Source: Desulfomonile tiedjei
GTDB lineage: Bacteria; Desulfobacterota; Desulfomonilia; Desulfomonilales; Desulfomonilaceae
NCBI GenBank assembly: GCA_016218715.1
Contig: JACRDG010000032.1
Span: forward strand, 248,001-312,000
DNA: 64,000 bases
Direction of reading: 5' to 3'
Position 1 is the stretch's first letter; each line of letters opens with the position of its first letter. This document shows, in pieces, positions 16,825-26,878 of this stretch. Position numbers and translations under genes: made by a program. The notes below the pieces were generated by a model that did not search any database, had not been told where the DNA came from, and was given only the letters and a program-made list of their open reading frames with translations.

Positions 16825-17126
16825 TGGCGTCCTTCCCCGTCCGCGGCCAGTTGAATGTTCAGCCCCAGCCGTTGCAAAGAGGAGCTCCGTGTCCGTCATT
16901 CCGGTGGAGGCGGGGGGCCGCTCACTCCTTCCTGGTTTCCGGCCTTCGCCGGGGTGACGGGGAGGGGTACGGGCCGGTCCTCAAGCCAACAGCCTTGGGC
17001 TACTGCCCCAGACAATCGGATGCGAACAGGCGACGGAATTTCTTTGTTGACGGGCCGCGTGAACTATGCTTAATTTGAGTGCTTAACATTACGACCTGGC
17101 AAGCGGTCCGAAAGGAGGCGTACTTC
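16825..17126. other. Intergenic region before metK
   Basis: About 300 bases without a gene. It contains the palindromic repeat described at 16895-16958 and further GC-rich palindromic DNA. No clear riboswitch was recognised; the conserved core of the structured RNA found at 14289 and 18469 is absent here. Confidence 0.5.
16895..16958. repeat. REP-like repeat (GTCATTCCGG...CCGGCCTTCGCCGGGGTGAC)
   Basis: GTCATTCCGG at 16895 and the hairpin CCGGCCTTCGCCGG ending in GGTGAC at 16939-16958 are the hallmarks of the widespread intergenic palindrome GTCATTCCGGCGAAGGCCGG. A related block lies at 60329-60410. Confidence 0.65.
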
Positions 17127-18296
17127 ATGGGGGCAAGCAGTTACTTGTTCTCATCTGAATCGGTTTCTGAAGGTCATCCGGACAAAATAGCCGACAGAAT
17201 ATCCGATACGGTCCTCGATGCCATGATTGCACAGGACTCGCGTTCCCGCGTGGCGTGTGAAACGCTGGTAACCACGGGACTGGCTCTCGTGGCCGGCGAA
17301 ATAACCACCAAGGCGGTCGTGGACATTCCGTCACTCGTTCGCAATGCGGTCAAGGATATTGGTTACACCGACGCAGCTTTCGGCTTTGATTACGAAACCT
17401 GCGCAGTGCTGGTGACCCTGGACCGGCAGTCCCCGGACATCTCCATTGGTGTCAGCGAGGGTGAGGGTCTCTTCAAGGAACAGGGAGCGGGCGACCAGGG
17501 TCTCATGTTCGGCTTCGCGTGTAACGAGACCCCGGAACTCATGCCGATGGCAATCCAGTACGCCCACCGGTTGACCGAGCGACTGACCGAAGTCCGCAAG
17601 GAGCGGATCCTCGACTTCCTCAGACCTGACGGCAAGTCTCAGGTGACCGTGCGATACATGAACGGCAGACCGACCAAGGTGGACACGGTAGTCGTGGCAG
17701 CGCAGCACGAACCTGATGTGACGCTCGATCAGGTCAAGGAAGGGATCGTCGAAGAAGTCATTAAAAGGGTCGTGCCGGCCCACTTGATCGATGACAGCAC
17801 CCGGTATCTCATCAATACGACAGGTCGGTTCGTCGTCGGCGGGCCGCTCGGCGACTGCGGACTTACCGGCCGCAAGATCATCGTGGATACGTACGGCGGC
17901 TATGGGGCCCACGGTGGCGGAGCGTTTTCCGGGAAAGATCCCAGCAAAGTGGATCGCTCCGGCGCCTACATGGCTCGCCATGTGGCCAAGACGGTAGTGG
18001 CCGCCGGGCTCGCAGAGCGATGCCTGCTTCAGGTTGCGTACGCCATCGGGTACCCAGAGCCGGTTTCGTTGATGGTTGACAGCAGGGGCACCGGCAAGAT
18101 CCCCGATGAAAAGATCAGTGACATCGTCGCCAAGATGTTCAGTTTCAAGCCCGCATCGATCATCAGGTACCTCGACCTGCTCAGGCCGATCTACCACAAG
18201 ACTGCGGCCAACGGGCACTTTGGTCGAGAAGATCCGGACTTTACCTGGGAAAAAACGAACAGGGCCGCAGAAATGAGAGAAATGGCCGGGCTGTAA
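17127..18296 (+). CDS. metK: S-adenosylmethionine synthetase
   Basis: The 389-residue protein carries the complete family signatures: [14 protein letters not shown] at the N-terminus (ATP and metal binding), [13 protein letters not shown] in the middle and [20 protein letters not shown] (the phosphate-binding loop) near residue 265. It makes SAM from methionine and ATP. Translation is set at the ATG 17127 because AAAGGAGG lies 8 bases before it; the frame is open up to a GTG at 17079. With ahcY 336 bases downstream in the same direction it forms a SAM-use and SAH-recycling pair, and its SAM would also serve the radical SAM enzyme nearby. Confidence 0.97.
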   Translation: MGASSYLFSSESVSEGHPDKIADRISDTVLDAMIAQDSRSRVACETLVTTGLALVAGEITTKAVVDIPSLVRNAVKDIGYTDAAFGFDYETCAVLVTLDRQSPDISIGVSEGEGLFKEQGAGDQGLMFGFACNETPELMPMAIQYAHRLTERLTEVRKERILDFLRPDGKSQVTVRYMNGRPTKVDTVVVAAQHEPDVTLDQVKEGIVEEVIKRVVPAHLIDDSTRYLINTTGRFVVGGPLGDCGLTGRKIIVDTYGGYGAHGGGAFSGKDPSKVDRSGAYMARHVAKTVVAAGLAERCLLQVAYAIGYPEPVSLMVDSRGTGKIPDEKISDIVAKMFSFKPASIIRYLDLLRPIYHKTAANGHFGREDPDFTWEKTNRAAEMREMAGL

Positions 18297-18468
18297 TCTA
18301 CGGTTCTCTCCCCGGCTCGGTGTCGCTCAGGCAAGACCATTGCCCTCAAGCGCTGTCTCTTCTGCCGCAGGCCGACGGCCGCGCGGGGCAGGAGGGGCTT
18401 TTCGTCGTGGGAAGGTTGTACCGGATACGTCAACGTCTGCGGGAATGCCGAGGCTCCGCAGCTTCAAA

Positions 18469-18608
18469 GCAGTTGCCAAGAATAATGTCCGACCGGATGG
18501 CAACCCGCCCGGGGAACCGCCGCACTTCGGACAGCTCAGAGCCGTCGGACCTCCGTTCGGGGGTCCTCCCGGCGGGCTTGGGAAGCGGTCGGTCGATTTG
18601 GCGACTAC
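18469..18608 (+). ncRNA. Candidate structured leader RNA, copy B (ahcY leader)
   Basis: GCAGTTGCCAA (18469-18479) pairs with TTGGCGACTAC (18598-18608) at 10 of 11 positions; CCGACCG (18489-18495) pairs with CGGTCGG (18586-18592); CCCGCC (18504-18509) with GGCGGG (18571-18576). A stem GGACCTCC/GGGGGTCC with loop GTTC occupies 18547-18566. The core shares CGGACAG, GAGCCGTC, ACCT and CGTTCGGGGG with copy A at 14289-14428. It ends 24 bases before the ahcY start, which suggests control of translation or termination, perhaps by a SAM-cycle metabolite. Confidence 0.62.
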
Positions 18609-18622
18609 TACACCTAATGTGA

Positions 18623-19885
<1,263 letters not shown>

Positions 19886-19897
19886 TACCAAGCCGTT

Positions 19898-19947
19898 TTC
19901 CAAGAAGTAATCCGGGGAGAACCTTCTTGGAAAAAAGGTTTCTCCCC
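19898..19947 (+). terminator. Terminator-like double hairpin after ahcY
   Basis: GGGGAGAACCTT (19914-19925) pairs with AAGGTTTCTCCCC (19935-19947). A competing perfect pairing joins TTCCAAGAAG (19898-19907) and CTTCTTGGAA (19923-19932), and the two overlap, so only one can form. The same GGGGAGAACC...GGTTTCTCCCC hairpin occurs at 61756-61790. Confidence 0.6.
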
Positions 19948-20103
19948 AAAATCACGCTCTGGATTTCGACTTGATTAGACCGTCCCGAAACATCGCCCAC
20001 ACATACCGACAGCACGCGTGAATGATGGGGGGCCGTTTTTCTGCCACGTCAGCAGACCGTTTCCGAGTCAAACCGTCTGGACTCGGAAAAGAGTTGCGAT
20101 ACC

Positions 20104-20112
20104 TGATACAAT
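20104..20112 (+). promoter_or_regulatory. Putative extended -10 promoter before the REC-GGDEF gene
   Basis: TGATACAAT fits the extended -10 pattern, about 90 bases upstream of the ATG at 20203. No good -35 box is present. Confidence 0.3.
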
Positions 20113-20202
20113 AACGCTATAGAGGTACCTGCGGCTGGGACCATATGTCGGCCCTCAAAGACGCTCGCTCTACGGTAAGTTGCTCCCCGGCGGAAGAGCC
20201 CG

Positions 20203-21147
20203 ATGGCAGATCTGCATTTACTTGAAGAAAAACAAGCACCGCCCGAGATCCTGGTGGTAGACGACGATGCCATGGTGCTCGATATCGTGGTGGAATCCAT
20301 CAGGGCTGCAGGGTTGAACGCGGACGCGTGTGAGGACGGCGCGGAAGCTCTCGCGAAAAACGAAGCCACCCACTATGACCTGATCCTGACCGATATGAAA
20401 CTGCCGGGCCTTGACGGCCTGTCCTTGATCAAGAGGCTCAAGGCCGATAATAGTGATACCGACGTGATCGTCATCACCGGTTACGGGTCCGTCGAGAATG
20501 CCGTGGAATGCATGAAGGCCGGGGCCATCGATTACATCATCAAGCCCTTCACCGTGGACCAGATCCAGGTAGCCGTTCGCAAGGCCTTGGACCACCGGGA
20601 ACTCAGGCGACGAGCCCTCGAACGGGAGCTGTACCGAGAATTATCCTACCTCGATCCCCTCACCGGAATACACAACCGCCGGTACTTTGACGAGGCCCTG
20701 GAAGCGGAAACTCAAAAATCCCTCCGGCACAAGGCCCCTCTCGTCCTCCTGATGATCGACATCGACGACTTCAAACAGTATCAGAACAACGACCACCAAC
20801 GCGGTGACGAGGCCCTGAAGAAGATGGCCCACCTGTTCAAGACTACTTGCAGAGTCTACGATGTCGTGACCCGATTCGGTGGGGAGGAGTTTGCGATCAT
20901 CTTCCCCGGTGCGGGGCTGGAGCACTCCATGGAGATGGCAGGCCGTATCCTCCAGGAGGTCCGGGACGCCAGCTTCGAGGGTGAAGAACGCTGCCCGCTG
21001 GGAACGCTCACCGTTTCCATCGGAGTAGCCTGCTTTCCGGAACACGCGAGCAGCTCTGCCGGACTCGTGCGCTGCGCAGACCAAGCCCTCGACGAAGCCA
21101 AACGCCGCGGCAAGAACAACGTGCAGCTCTGGGGCAGCTTCCGCTGA
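20203..21147 (+). CDS. Response regulator with GGDEF diguanylate cyclase output
   Basis: A receiver domain occupies about residues 13-130 (acidic pair VDDD, phospho-acceptor Asp in LTDMKLPG, conserved Lys in IIKPF), followed by a GGDEF domain (about 150-310) with an intact GGEEF active site. RVYD lies five residues before GGEEF and matches the RxxD inhibitory site, so product feedback by c-di-GMP is expected. The protein would be a cytoplasmic diguanylate cyclase switched on by phosphorylation. No partner kinase gene is nearby. The architecture is like PleD with one receiver domain. Confidence 0.93.
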   Translation: MADLHLLEEKQAPPEILVVDDDAMVLDIVVESIRAAGLNADACEDGAEALAKNEATHYDLILTDMKLPGLDGLSLIKRLKADNSDTDVIVITGYGSVENAVECMKAGAIDYIIKPFTVDQIQVAVRKALDHRELRRRALERELYRELSYLDPLTGIHNRRYFDEALEAETQKSLRHKAPLVLLMIDIDDFKQYQNNDHQRGDEALKKMAHLFKTTCRVYDVVTRFGGEEFAIIFPGAGLEHSMEMAGRILQEVRDASFEGEERCPLGTLTVSIGVACFPEHASSSAGLVRCADQALDEAKRRGKNNVQLWGSFR

Positions 21148-21250
21148 TACGATTATTCTGTGAGACGAGGAATCCTGAGGCCCTTACCCCAACCGTCTCC
21201 GCGTGGGAGGGGGAGTAGCACAGAGTCTCCTCCAAGCCGGAACGGGAAGA

Positions 21251-21269
21251 CGCCGGCAAGATGCCGGCG
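21251..21269. repeat. Perfect palindrome, same family as at 1697
   Basis: CGCCGGCA and TGCCGGCG pair around AGA. It lies between the converging GGDEF and AAA ATPase genes and may end transcription from either side. Confidence 0.55.
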
Positions 21270-21318
21270 CTACTGAGAGCCCCGCCGACGAGAACACGAC
21301 GGACAGCCACCATTCCCG

Positions 21319-22398
21319 TCAGTACCGGGTGAATTCCCGGCATTCTTCCTTAAAATCATTGATCAAATCGACGTTCAGGCTCGGCCGTACCTTCGGCATC
21401 ACTTGGAGAAAGAGTTCGGTGGTGAGCCGGTAGTCTTCCTTCTGTGCCAGTTCCCGCTCAAAGGCTACCTGCGTCACCCGTTGGAAGAGGTACTCGATGT
21501 CCGCAGGGGTGAAGAGCGGAATCATCGCAAGGATCCGATCGACATCCACATCAGGATTGTTGGTCTTCGACAGGTAGTACTCAAAAATCGTCCTCCTGCC
21601 CTGATCGTCCAACCCTCCCACCGGGATGATGCAGTCGAAACGTCCCGGCCTCAGCAGCGCGGCATCCAGTTCCCTGATATAGTTGGTCGCACAGACCAGG
21701 AGCAGCCTCTTCGCGTATTGCTTGAGCAGAGGCACCTGCTTGAGCAGCTCGTTGGTGATCGATTTGTCCAGCCGTGACGCGTTGTCCCGGCTCCCCGCGA
21801 TCTCTTCGAACTCATCGATGAAGATCACCGCTTCGTCCAGGTTCCGGGCCTTTTCCATCAACCGTTTCAGGTTTGCGCCGATGGCATGCGTTCCGTCCAC
21901 CATGAGATCGCTCGGGCTGATCTCAATGTACCACCACCCCAGCACGCCCGCGATCGCTTTGACGAAGTGCGTCTTACCCGTTCCCGGAGGGCCGAAAAAC
22001 AGAATCGTTTTGGGTGGCGTCACCCCGTGTTTTTGCGCAAGTTCCACTTCGGTCAGCGGCAGGACGATCCTCTTGCCGACGATCTGTTTAGGGGGCTGGG
22101 ATTCTGAGATCGTCTCCCAGATACTCTGGTCGACCATTTTTGCGCCGAGTTCCTTCAGGAGGCCGGCATTCTCACTACTGATAAGCCCTTCATCGACTGC
22201 GCCGGTGTTCTCGATATAGTCCAGGACTGCTACTTTGGTTCCCACGTCCCGGCCCAGTTTTTCCGAGAGGAACCATTTATGATCCAGAATCCTGATCCAG
22301 ATGTCACACGCGACCTCGGGTTCGAATTTGTGGCCGCTGAGATCATAAATCAGCTCGGAACACTCTGCGGGATTAGGAAGAGAATTTACTATGTCCAT
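21319..22398 (-). CDS. AAA-family ATPase
   Basis: The 359-residue protein has one AAA module in its middle: Walker A FGPPGTGKTHF, Walker B AVIFIDEFEEI, and an RPGRFD second-region-of-homology arginine block (LLRPGRFDCIIPV). About 120 N-terminal residues are helical and unlike known AAA adaptor domains I can name; the C-terminal tail is helical. AAA proteins of this class remodel or unfold protein partners as ring hexamers. The ATG at 22398 is chosen because AGGAGG lies 7 bases upstream; a TTG seven codons earlier is less likely. A consensus promoter precedes it. Substrate unknown. Confidence 0.85.
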   Translation of the reverse strand: MDIVNSLPNPAECSELIYDLSGHKFEPEVACDIWIRILDHKWFLSEKLGRDVGTKVAVLDYIENTGAVDEGLISSENAGLLKELGAKMVDQSIWETISESQPPKQIVGKRIVLPLTEVELAQKHGVTPPKTILFFGPPGTGKTHFVKAIAGVLGWWYIEISPSDLMVDGTHAIGANLKRLMEKARNLDEAVIFIDEFEEIAGSRDNASRLDKSITNELLKQVPLLKQYAKRLLLVCATNYIRELDAALLRPGRFDCIIPVGGLDDQGRRTIFEYYLSKTNNPDVDVDRILAMIPLFTPADIEYLFQRVTQVAFERELAQKEDYRLTTELFLQVMPKVRPSLNVDLINDFKEECREFTRY

Positions 22399-22466
22399 GA
22401 CTTCCTCCTGGTCTATCAAAAACTCGGGCCAGAGCCGTAAGGGGCCGCTGTCCGGGTGAACTGGAC

Positions 22467-22495
22467 CTTATAGAGGCTCAGTAGACTCTTGTCAA
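22467..22495 (-). promoter_or_regulatory. Strong sigma70-type promoter of the AAA ATPase gene
   Basis: Reading leftward, TTGACA (22490-22495), 17 bases, then TATAAG (22467-22472). It is 68 bases upstream of the start codon. Confidence 0.65.
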
Positions 22496-22596
22496 GTCTT
22501 ATCAACCCGGAGCAGGTCAGTGCTCCCATCGTCGGAGATCCTGGCCCTGTCCGCTCCTGACACCTTGCGCCCGGTCCCATTGGAGCCGGGGAGGTA

Positions 22597-22605
22597 TGCT
22601 ATAAT
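22597..22605 (+). promoter_or_regulatory. Putative extended -10 promoter (TGCTATAAT)
   Basis: TGCTATAAT sits about 190 bases before the lyase gene start. The roughly 400-base region between the two divergent genes holds this, the leftward promoter at 22467-22495 and no other recognisable feature. Confidence 0.4.
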
Positions 22606-22797
22606 GGGCCCCAAGCATATGTCGCCTATGTAATAGTTTGATGAGAATGGCGCGAGGAATTCACATCGAATTTCACGGGGGCCGGGCATATATCGAATAT
22701 GTGACCACCGCCCGACTCTAAGGTTCCCTTTTTTGGGCCATGATGGCTCCTGCGGCCAGTGCGCCGTGGCCGGAAGACCCTGAATGAGCGGAGATCC

Positions 22798-23730
22798 ATG
22801 GTGGATCGAGAAGAGAAAAGGCACTTCAACGATCAAAGAGACAGGAAGGTCTGCTTGCAAGAAGTCGGTCCGAGGGACGGCCTGCAAAACGAGGCGCAGA
22901 CGCTGCCGCCCGAGACGCGAGCCGACCTCATCGAGCGACTTCTCGACACAGGTCTCACGCGCATCCAAATCGGTTCGTTCGTCAACCCGCGGAAAGTTCC
23001 GCAAATGGCCGGCACCGGCGAGGTGTGGCGGCGATTGCAGCACAGGCCGAACGTCCGGTACAGTGCGTTGGTGCTCAATCAACGAGGCCTGGAGACCGCG
23101 CTCGCCGAAGGAGTCCCGCACGTGGAGATCTACGTCTCTGCTTCGGAAACCCACAGCCTGAAGAATGTGGGCGCATCCGTCCGGGATGCACTGGCTGAAG
23201 GGGTCCGTATGGTGGAGACGGCGCTCGGCATGGGCGCGGGGGTCACCGCGGGGGTGATGTGCGCATTCGGTTGTTATTACGAAGGATCAATGTCGATTAC
23301 ACAAGTGCGGGAGCTGGTGGCAAGGTTCGATGCGGTGGGGCCGGTGGAGATAGGGCTCGCGGACACAGCCGGATTGGGGGAGCCGCAAGGGGTCAAGTCC
23401 GTCATCGCCTCAGTTGCGGAGCTGGTCGGAGTGGACCGCTTGACCGTCCATCTGCACGACACGCAGGGAATGGGCCTGGTCAATCTCCGCGCCGCGCTGG
23501 ATACCGGAGTGCGGCGGTTCGATGCGTCGGTTGGCGGGTTGGGTGGATGCCCGTTCATCCCCGGCGCGGCCGGGAACATCGCCACCGAGGCCGTCTGCGC
23601 GCTCCTGGAGTCCCTCGGGTACACCACCGGGGTGGATGTTGCGAAGGTCACCAGAGTAAGCAAGCATCTTGCGGCAATTCTCGGCGGTATGCCCGCGTAC
23701 CAGGTAAGCGGACGCTCTCGTGAGGACTGA
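22798..23730 (+). CDS. Hydroxymethylglutaryl-CoA lyase family enzyme
   Basis: 310 residues of a DRE-TIM barrel: LQEVGPRDGLQNE at the N-terminus supplies the metal-binding Asp and catalytic Arg, HLHDTQG (near residue 220) supplies metal-binding His residues, and GGLGGCPFIPGAAGN is the HMG-CoA lyase signature with its active-site Cys. The family cleaves HMG-CoA into acetyl-CoA and acetoacetate in leucine breakdown; related citramalyl-CoA or methylglutaryl lyases cannot be excluded. The frame extends upstream to a GTG at 22759, but the ATG at 22798 with GGAG close by gives the family length. It stands alone, with no leucine-degradation partners nearby. Confidence 0.87.
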   Translation: MVDREEKRHFNDQRDRKVCLQEVGPRDGLQNEAQTLPPETRADLIERLLDTGLTRIQIGSFVNPRKVPQMAGTGEVWRRLQHRPNVRYSALVLNQRGLETALAEGVPHVEIYVSASETHSLKNVGASVRDALAEGVRMVETALGMGAGVTAGVMCAFGCYYEGSMSITQVRELVARFDAVGPVEIGLADTAGLGEPQGVKSVIASVAELVGVDRLTVHLHDTQGMGLVNLRAALDTGVRRFDASVGGLGGCPFIPGAAGNIATEAVCALLESLGYTTGVDVAKVTRVSKHLAAILGGMPAYQVSGRSRED

Positions 23731-23987
23731 TAGCGATGAGGTGACGTGGAGCTGCCACCCATGGTCCGGGGATCGAATGGAGGGGCAGGACCTGCCCTGC
23801 CCATGAGAGAAGTCAACGCCTGTGTCGGTGTTGTGCTTGCAAGGGGGGCAGCAAGAGGCGCTCCTTAAGACGGAAAACCCGGCGCGGCCGCCGACTTCTA
23901 CTGCTTCAACGCCACCGAATTCAGGCGATCGATTACTGAGATCCAGGACCCCAGTAAGACACCATATTTGCGAGAGAGAGTATTGAG

Positions 23988-24350
23988 CTACGTCAAATCC
24001 TCTTCGTCCTCGTCCTCTTCGTCCCAGTCGTCGTCTTCTTCCTCGTCGTCCTCCTCTTCGTCATAGTCTTCGTCATCATCCTCTTCCTCGTCGTATTCGT
24101 CATCCTCGTCTTCGTCCCAGTCGTCCTCTTCCTCGTCGTCGTCCTCCTCCTCGTCATCTTCTTCCTCCTCGTATTCGTCATCCTCGTCTTCCTCGTCCCG
24201 TGCGGCGAAGAAGGCAGGAAGCCCGCCGGCCGGCGACCGGTCACGATCGGGGGTGAACAAAAGGAGGTTCGCGACAGACCCGTCTGGCTCGGCAGCCGGC
24301 AGCAACGAAAAAGCATCGGAAACAAGGTCATCTTGTCGAGTCACGGTCAT
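23988..24350 (-). CDS. Extremely acidic Asp/Glu-rich protein
   Basis: The 120-residue product starts MTVTRQDDLVSDAFSLLPAAEP, a plausible 35-40 residue ordered head. From about residue 48 to the end it is almost only Asp and Glu, with Tyr or Trp every 8-12 residues (DEYEEEE, DDWDEDE, DEYDEEE). The underlying DNA is a TCC/TCG trinucleotide-like low-complexity tract, so replication slippage may vary its length. AAGGAG lies just before the ATG at 24350; a frame start 12 codons upstream is also possible. No family is recognised; cation binding, nucleic-acid mimicry or chaperoning of basic proteins are possibilities only. Confidence 0.6.
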   Translation of the reverse strand: MTVTRQDDLVSDAFSLLPAAEPDGSVANLLLFTPDRDRSPAGGLPAFFAARDEEDEDDEYEEEEDDEEEDDDEEEDDWDEDEDDEYDEEEDDDEDYDEEEDDEEEDDDWDEEDEDEEDLT

Positions 24351-24472
24351 GCTCCTTGGAAAAAGGTCTTCGTGGCTTATTACCATGAAACGGCCGGCGA
24401 GTCATACGGTATAGTGCCATTATCTGAACTTCTCAACACGGGTCAAGCCGAACGGTGAGAAGACCTCGCTCG

Positions 24473-25144
24473 TCAGTCGATCTCCCTTGGCAGATTGCCG
24501 TACCAGGGATCGGACGAGTTTTTCGCGACCGAGCCGTTTCCTTTGGATTCTTCCAGCGCGGTCAAAACCCACACGAGCCCCTTCATGGCGGACGACGTGA
24601 GGAGGTATTCCAACGGCTGCCTGATCGCGTACACGATTTTCGGGCAGTTCGTCTCATGAACCAGGAGCGCGCCTCTCAGGATGACCCCTCGAACCTTCTC
24701 CAGCGCGGAGCGGTAGTTGCGGCTCACCCGCTCCGGGACCGGCATGACCGTGGCAGTGGGTTTTATTTTCGCATAGGCCTGTTTCGGAGCATCAAGGCCC
24801 ATCCGAGCCACAAAAGCTGCATCCCGGTCCGCATCGTCTCCGTAAAAGCACAACCCATCGAGCGTACGGAAGTACGAGGTGGCGACGGTATCCCGGGCAT
24901 CGACCCAGACCCCCTCGATGAGAAACCGATCCTTTGCCTGGACCGCGGAGTCGCCGAGTTCCCACAACCCGCCGGTCATCTCCCAGAGCGCGTGATACCG
25001 TCCGTCCGTGCGCTCCCCGACGACGCAGAAGTGGCCCGGCTCCCGTTCAGGCCAGCCGATCCCGGCCCATATTTTGGTGAATTGCTCGATCCTGTCGATC
25101 CCGGACACCGCAATGGTGCCGTCCGGGCAATTTTCAGCGTGCAT
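24473..25144 (-). CDS. Hypothetical phage protein next to terminase
   Basis: A 223-residue protein, not recognised. It contains SGIDRIEQFTKIWAGIGWPE, a run of short beta-like segments and no signal or membrane segment. It begins 3 bases after the large-terminase stop, so the two are translationally linked, and it is the last gene of the leftward phage unit. The central part mentions a typical mixed alpha/beta composition (VDARDTVATSYFRTLDGLCFYG). A packaging accessory or a cargo gene would both fit the position. Confidence 0.65.
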   Translation of the reverse strand: MHAENCPDGTIAVSGIDRIEQFTKIWAGIGWPEREPGHFCVVGERTDGRYHALWEMTGGLWELGDSAVQAKDRFLIEGVWVDARDTVATSYFRTLDGLCFYGDDADRDAAFVARMGLDAPKQAYAKIKPTATVMPVPERVSRNYRSALEKVRGVILRGALLVHETNCPKIVYAIRQPLEYLLTSSAMKGLVWVLTALEESKGNGSVAKNSSDPWYGNLPREID

Positions 25145-25147
25145 CTC

Positions 25148-26878
25148 CTAAAACTCGCCTCCTGAGGGTAAACTCGGTCGCATGAAACGATTCTCCCAGT
25201 TGTAGGTCCGCATCTCGTTGGCTATGGCCAGCGCTATGATTTCGTCGTCATGAGCGAGCTTCGCATCGGGCGACCGGTAGTTCTGCCTGAAGGTTTTCCG
25301 CTCGGAATCCCAGACGAAACCCTGCATCTCGAGGAGCGTCGTCCTGCTGAAGATAGATAGGCCGCGGCTCTCCACCGTCTCTGCGAGGCGGCTCAGCATG
25401 GCCTCTTTCGTGGTGCGGTTCGTTATCCAGCCCAGCCGGCGGGTCTCTTCGGGGATCTTGCGGTCGGTAAAAGTGTGATAGTAGAGATTCGGGTACCCCG
25501 TCATGCGCGGATAGTCCGACACACCCCGTTCGCATACCGAGAGCGTGGCCAGCCCCGGACCGTTGCGTTCGATCCCGAGGAGACCGTGCCGGTAGTACGT
25601 GCCGAGGAGGTACGCGTCCACGCCCGCGGCTTCAGGTCTGACGCGGTTCGAGCGATAGCGCGCTGCCACCTCCCGCGTCTGGTTGCAGATCACCTGGATC
25701 ACCGTGTAGTCTCCGCCGACTCCTTCCCCCACATCCATGCCGAGGCTGTAACTCAGTGACGGGCCGGGCTCCTTCCAGATTTCCAGCGGACCGCCCGGAT
25801 CGTTCACAAAGACCGGCTCCGGGGGGTTGTCCTCCGAGAAATCCAGGTGGCCTCGTTTGAAAGGCTTGCAGGCAACACTGCCCAGGAGTTCGCGGAGCAC
25901 TCCCTGGTCGAACCAGGGCATGCCGGTGAAGATGAAAGCGACCTCCGGAGAGATGGGATACTCCTGATGAAACTTCTCCCAGGAGTTGTGGCACTGATTT
26001 ATCCTGGTGTGCCGGGCCCACTTGATTTCTTCCGGAGCGAGTTTGTAGGTGCGGACATAGCCCTGTTCTTCCGGGGTCAGCTCCAGGCGCTCCCGCTGAG
26101 CCACCGGCAGACTGTACTCCGGAAAACCTTTCCAGGAGAGGAACAAGGGCTGCATGTCCGACTCGCCGCGTTCCGCGGCTACCCACGCCTGATGGAAGAG
26201 GTTCTGCACCCCGTTCGCGGTCGATTCCCAAAAGACCAGCGTGTCCGCATGCTGGGGGACCGCCTGGTTAATGGCCAGGACCGGTCCTTCGGGGTTTTGC
26301 CAGAAAGCGACCTCGCTCGCGTGCACGTAGTGAAAGGTGCCTCCCCGGCCGAGATTGCTGTTGGACGCTGAGTCGATCTGTATCCTGGAAGAATGCGGCG
26401 CGTCGTACTCGATGCAGCGGACGTTGTCCCTGGCCAAAGGGGCAGCGAGACCGCGTGGGAGAAACCGGTAAAACCGTTTGGTCATGGAAAAGATCGTCTG
26501 CGCGCTCTCGACGGAATGCGCTGCAACCAGGGCGAATCGGTTGGGGTACCGCGAAACGAGGGCGAAGATGAACGCCTCGATGAGCGTGGAAATCCCCAAC
26601 TGTCGTGACTTGCAGCAGATGAACCGCGCGGGGACGTTCCGTTCGCGGCACTCCATGAGCCGGTGAAACACGGTCTCCTGCGACCGGTTCATAAGGAGCG
26701 AGACCGTCTCACCCCGCTTGTTCACGATTTTGAGATCCTCTATGAATTTCTGAATGTCGAAGAGGTCGGTCTCAGACCAAAAGGGCATCTGTTCGAGGAG
26801 TTGTTCGAGCTGTCCCACACGACTCTTGGCCTGCCTGAGGGTGACCTCATCCGGCCGGGGCAGGGTCACCCATCGCAT
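25148..26878 (-). CDS. Phage terminase, large subunit
   Basis: The 576-residue protein has the ATPase half with the Walker A-like CCKSRQLGIST (about residues 87-97) and a Walker B-like FHYVHASEVAFW (about 175-186), then the nuclease half opening with LGMDVGEGVGGDYTVI (about 380-395), where Asp residues would bind catalytic metals. This is the motor that packages DNA into the procapsid. Its start overlaps the end of the preceding gene by 13 bases. All visible catalytic motifs are intact, which argues that the particle can still package DNA. Confidence 0.9.
   Translation of the reverse strand: MRWVTLPRPDEVTLRQAKSRVGQLEQLLEQMPFWSETDLFDIQKFIEDLKIVNKRGETVSLLMNRSQETVFHRLMECRERNVPARFICCKSRQLGISTLIEAFIFALVSRYPNRFALVAAHSVESAQTIFSMTKRFYRFLPRGLAAPLARDNVRCIEYDAPHSSRIQIDSASNSNLGRGGTFHYVHASEVAFWQNPEGPVLAINQAVPQHADTLVFWESTANGVQNLFHQAWVAAERGESDMQPLFLSWKGFPEYSLPVAQRERLELTPEEQGYVRTYKLAPEEIKWARHTRINQCHNSWEKFHQEYPISPEVAFIFTGMPWFDQGVLRELLGSVACKPFKRGHLDFSEDNPPEPVFVNDPGGPLEIWKEPGPSLSYSLGMDVGEGVGGDYTVIQVICNQTREVAARYRSNRVRPEAAGVDAYLLGTYYRHGLLGIERNGPGLATLSVCERGVSDYPRMTGYPNLYYHTFTDRKIPEETRRLGWITNRTTKEAMLSRLAETVESRGLSIFSRTTLLEMQGFVWDSERKTFRQNYRSPDAKLAHDDEIIALAIANEMRTYNWENRFMRPSLPSGGEF

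Noticed and set aside
24000-24200. Short regularly repeated DNA (TCGTCC/TCTTCC) suggestive of a CRISPR-like or tandem array
   Set aside because: It is the coding tract for Asp/Glu runs; no repeat-spacer pattern with unique spacers is present.
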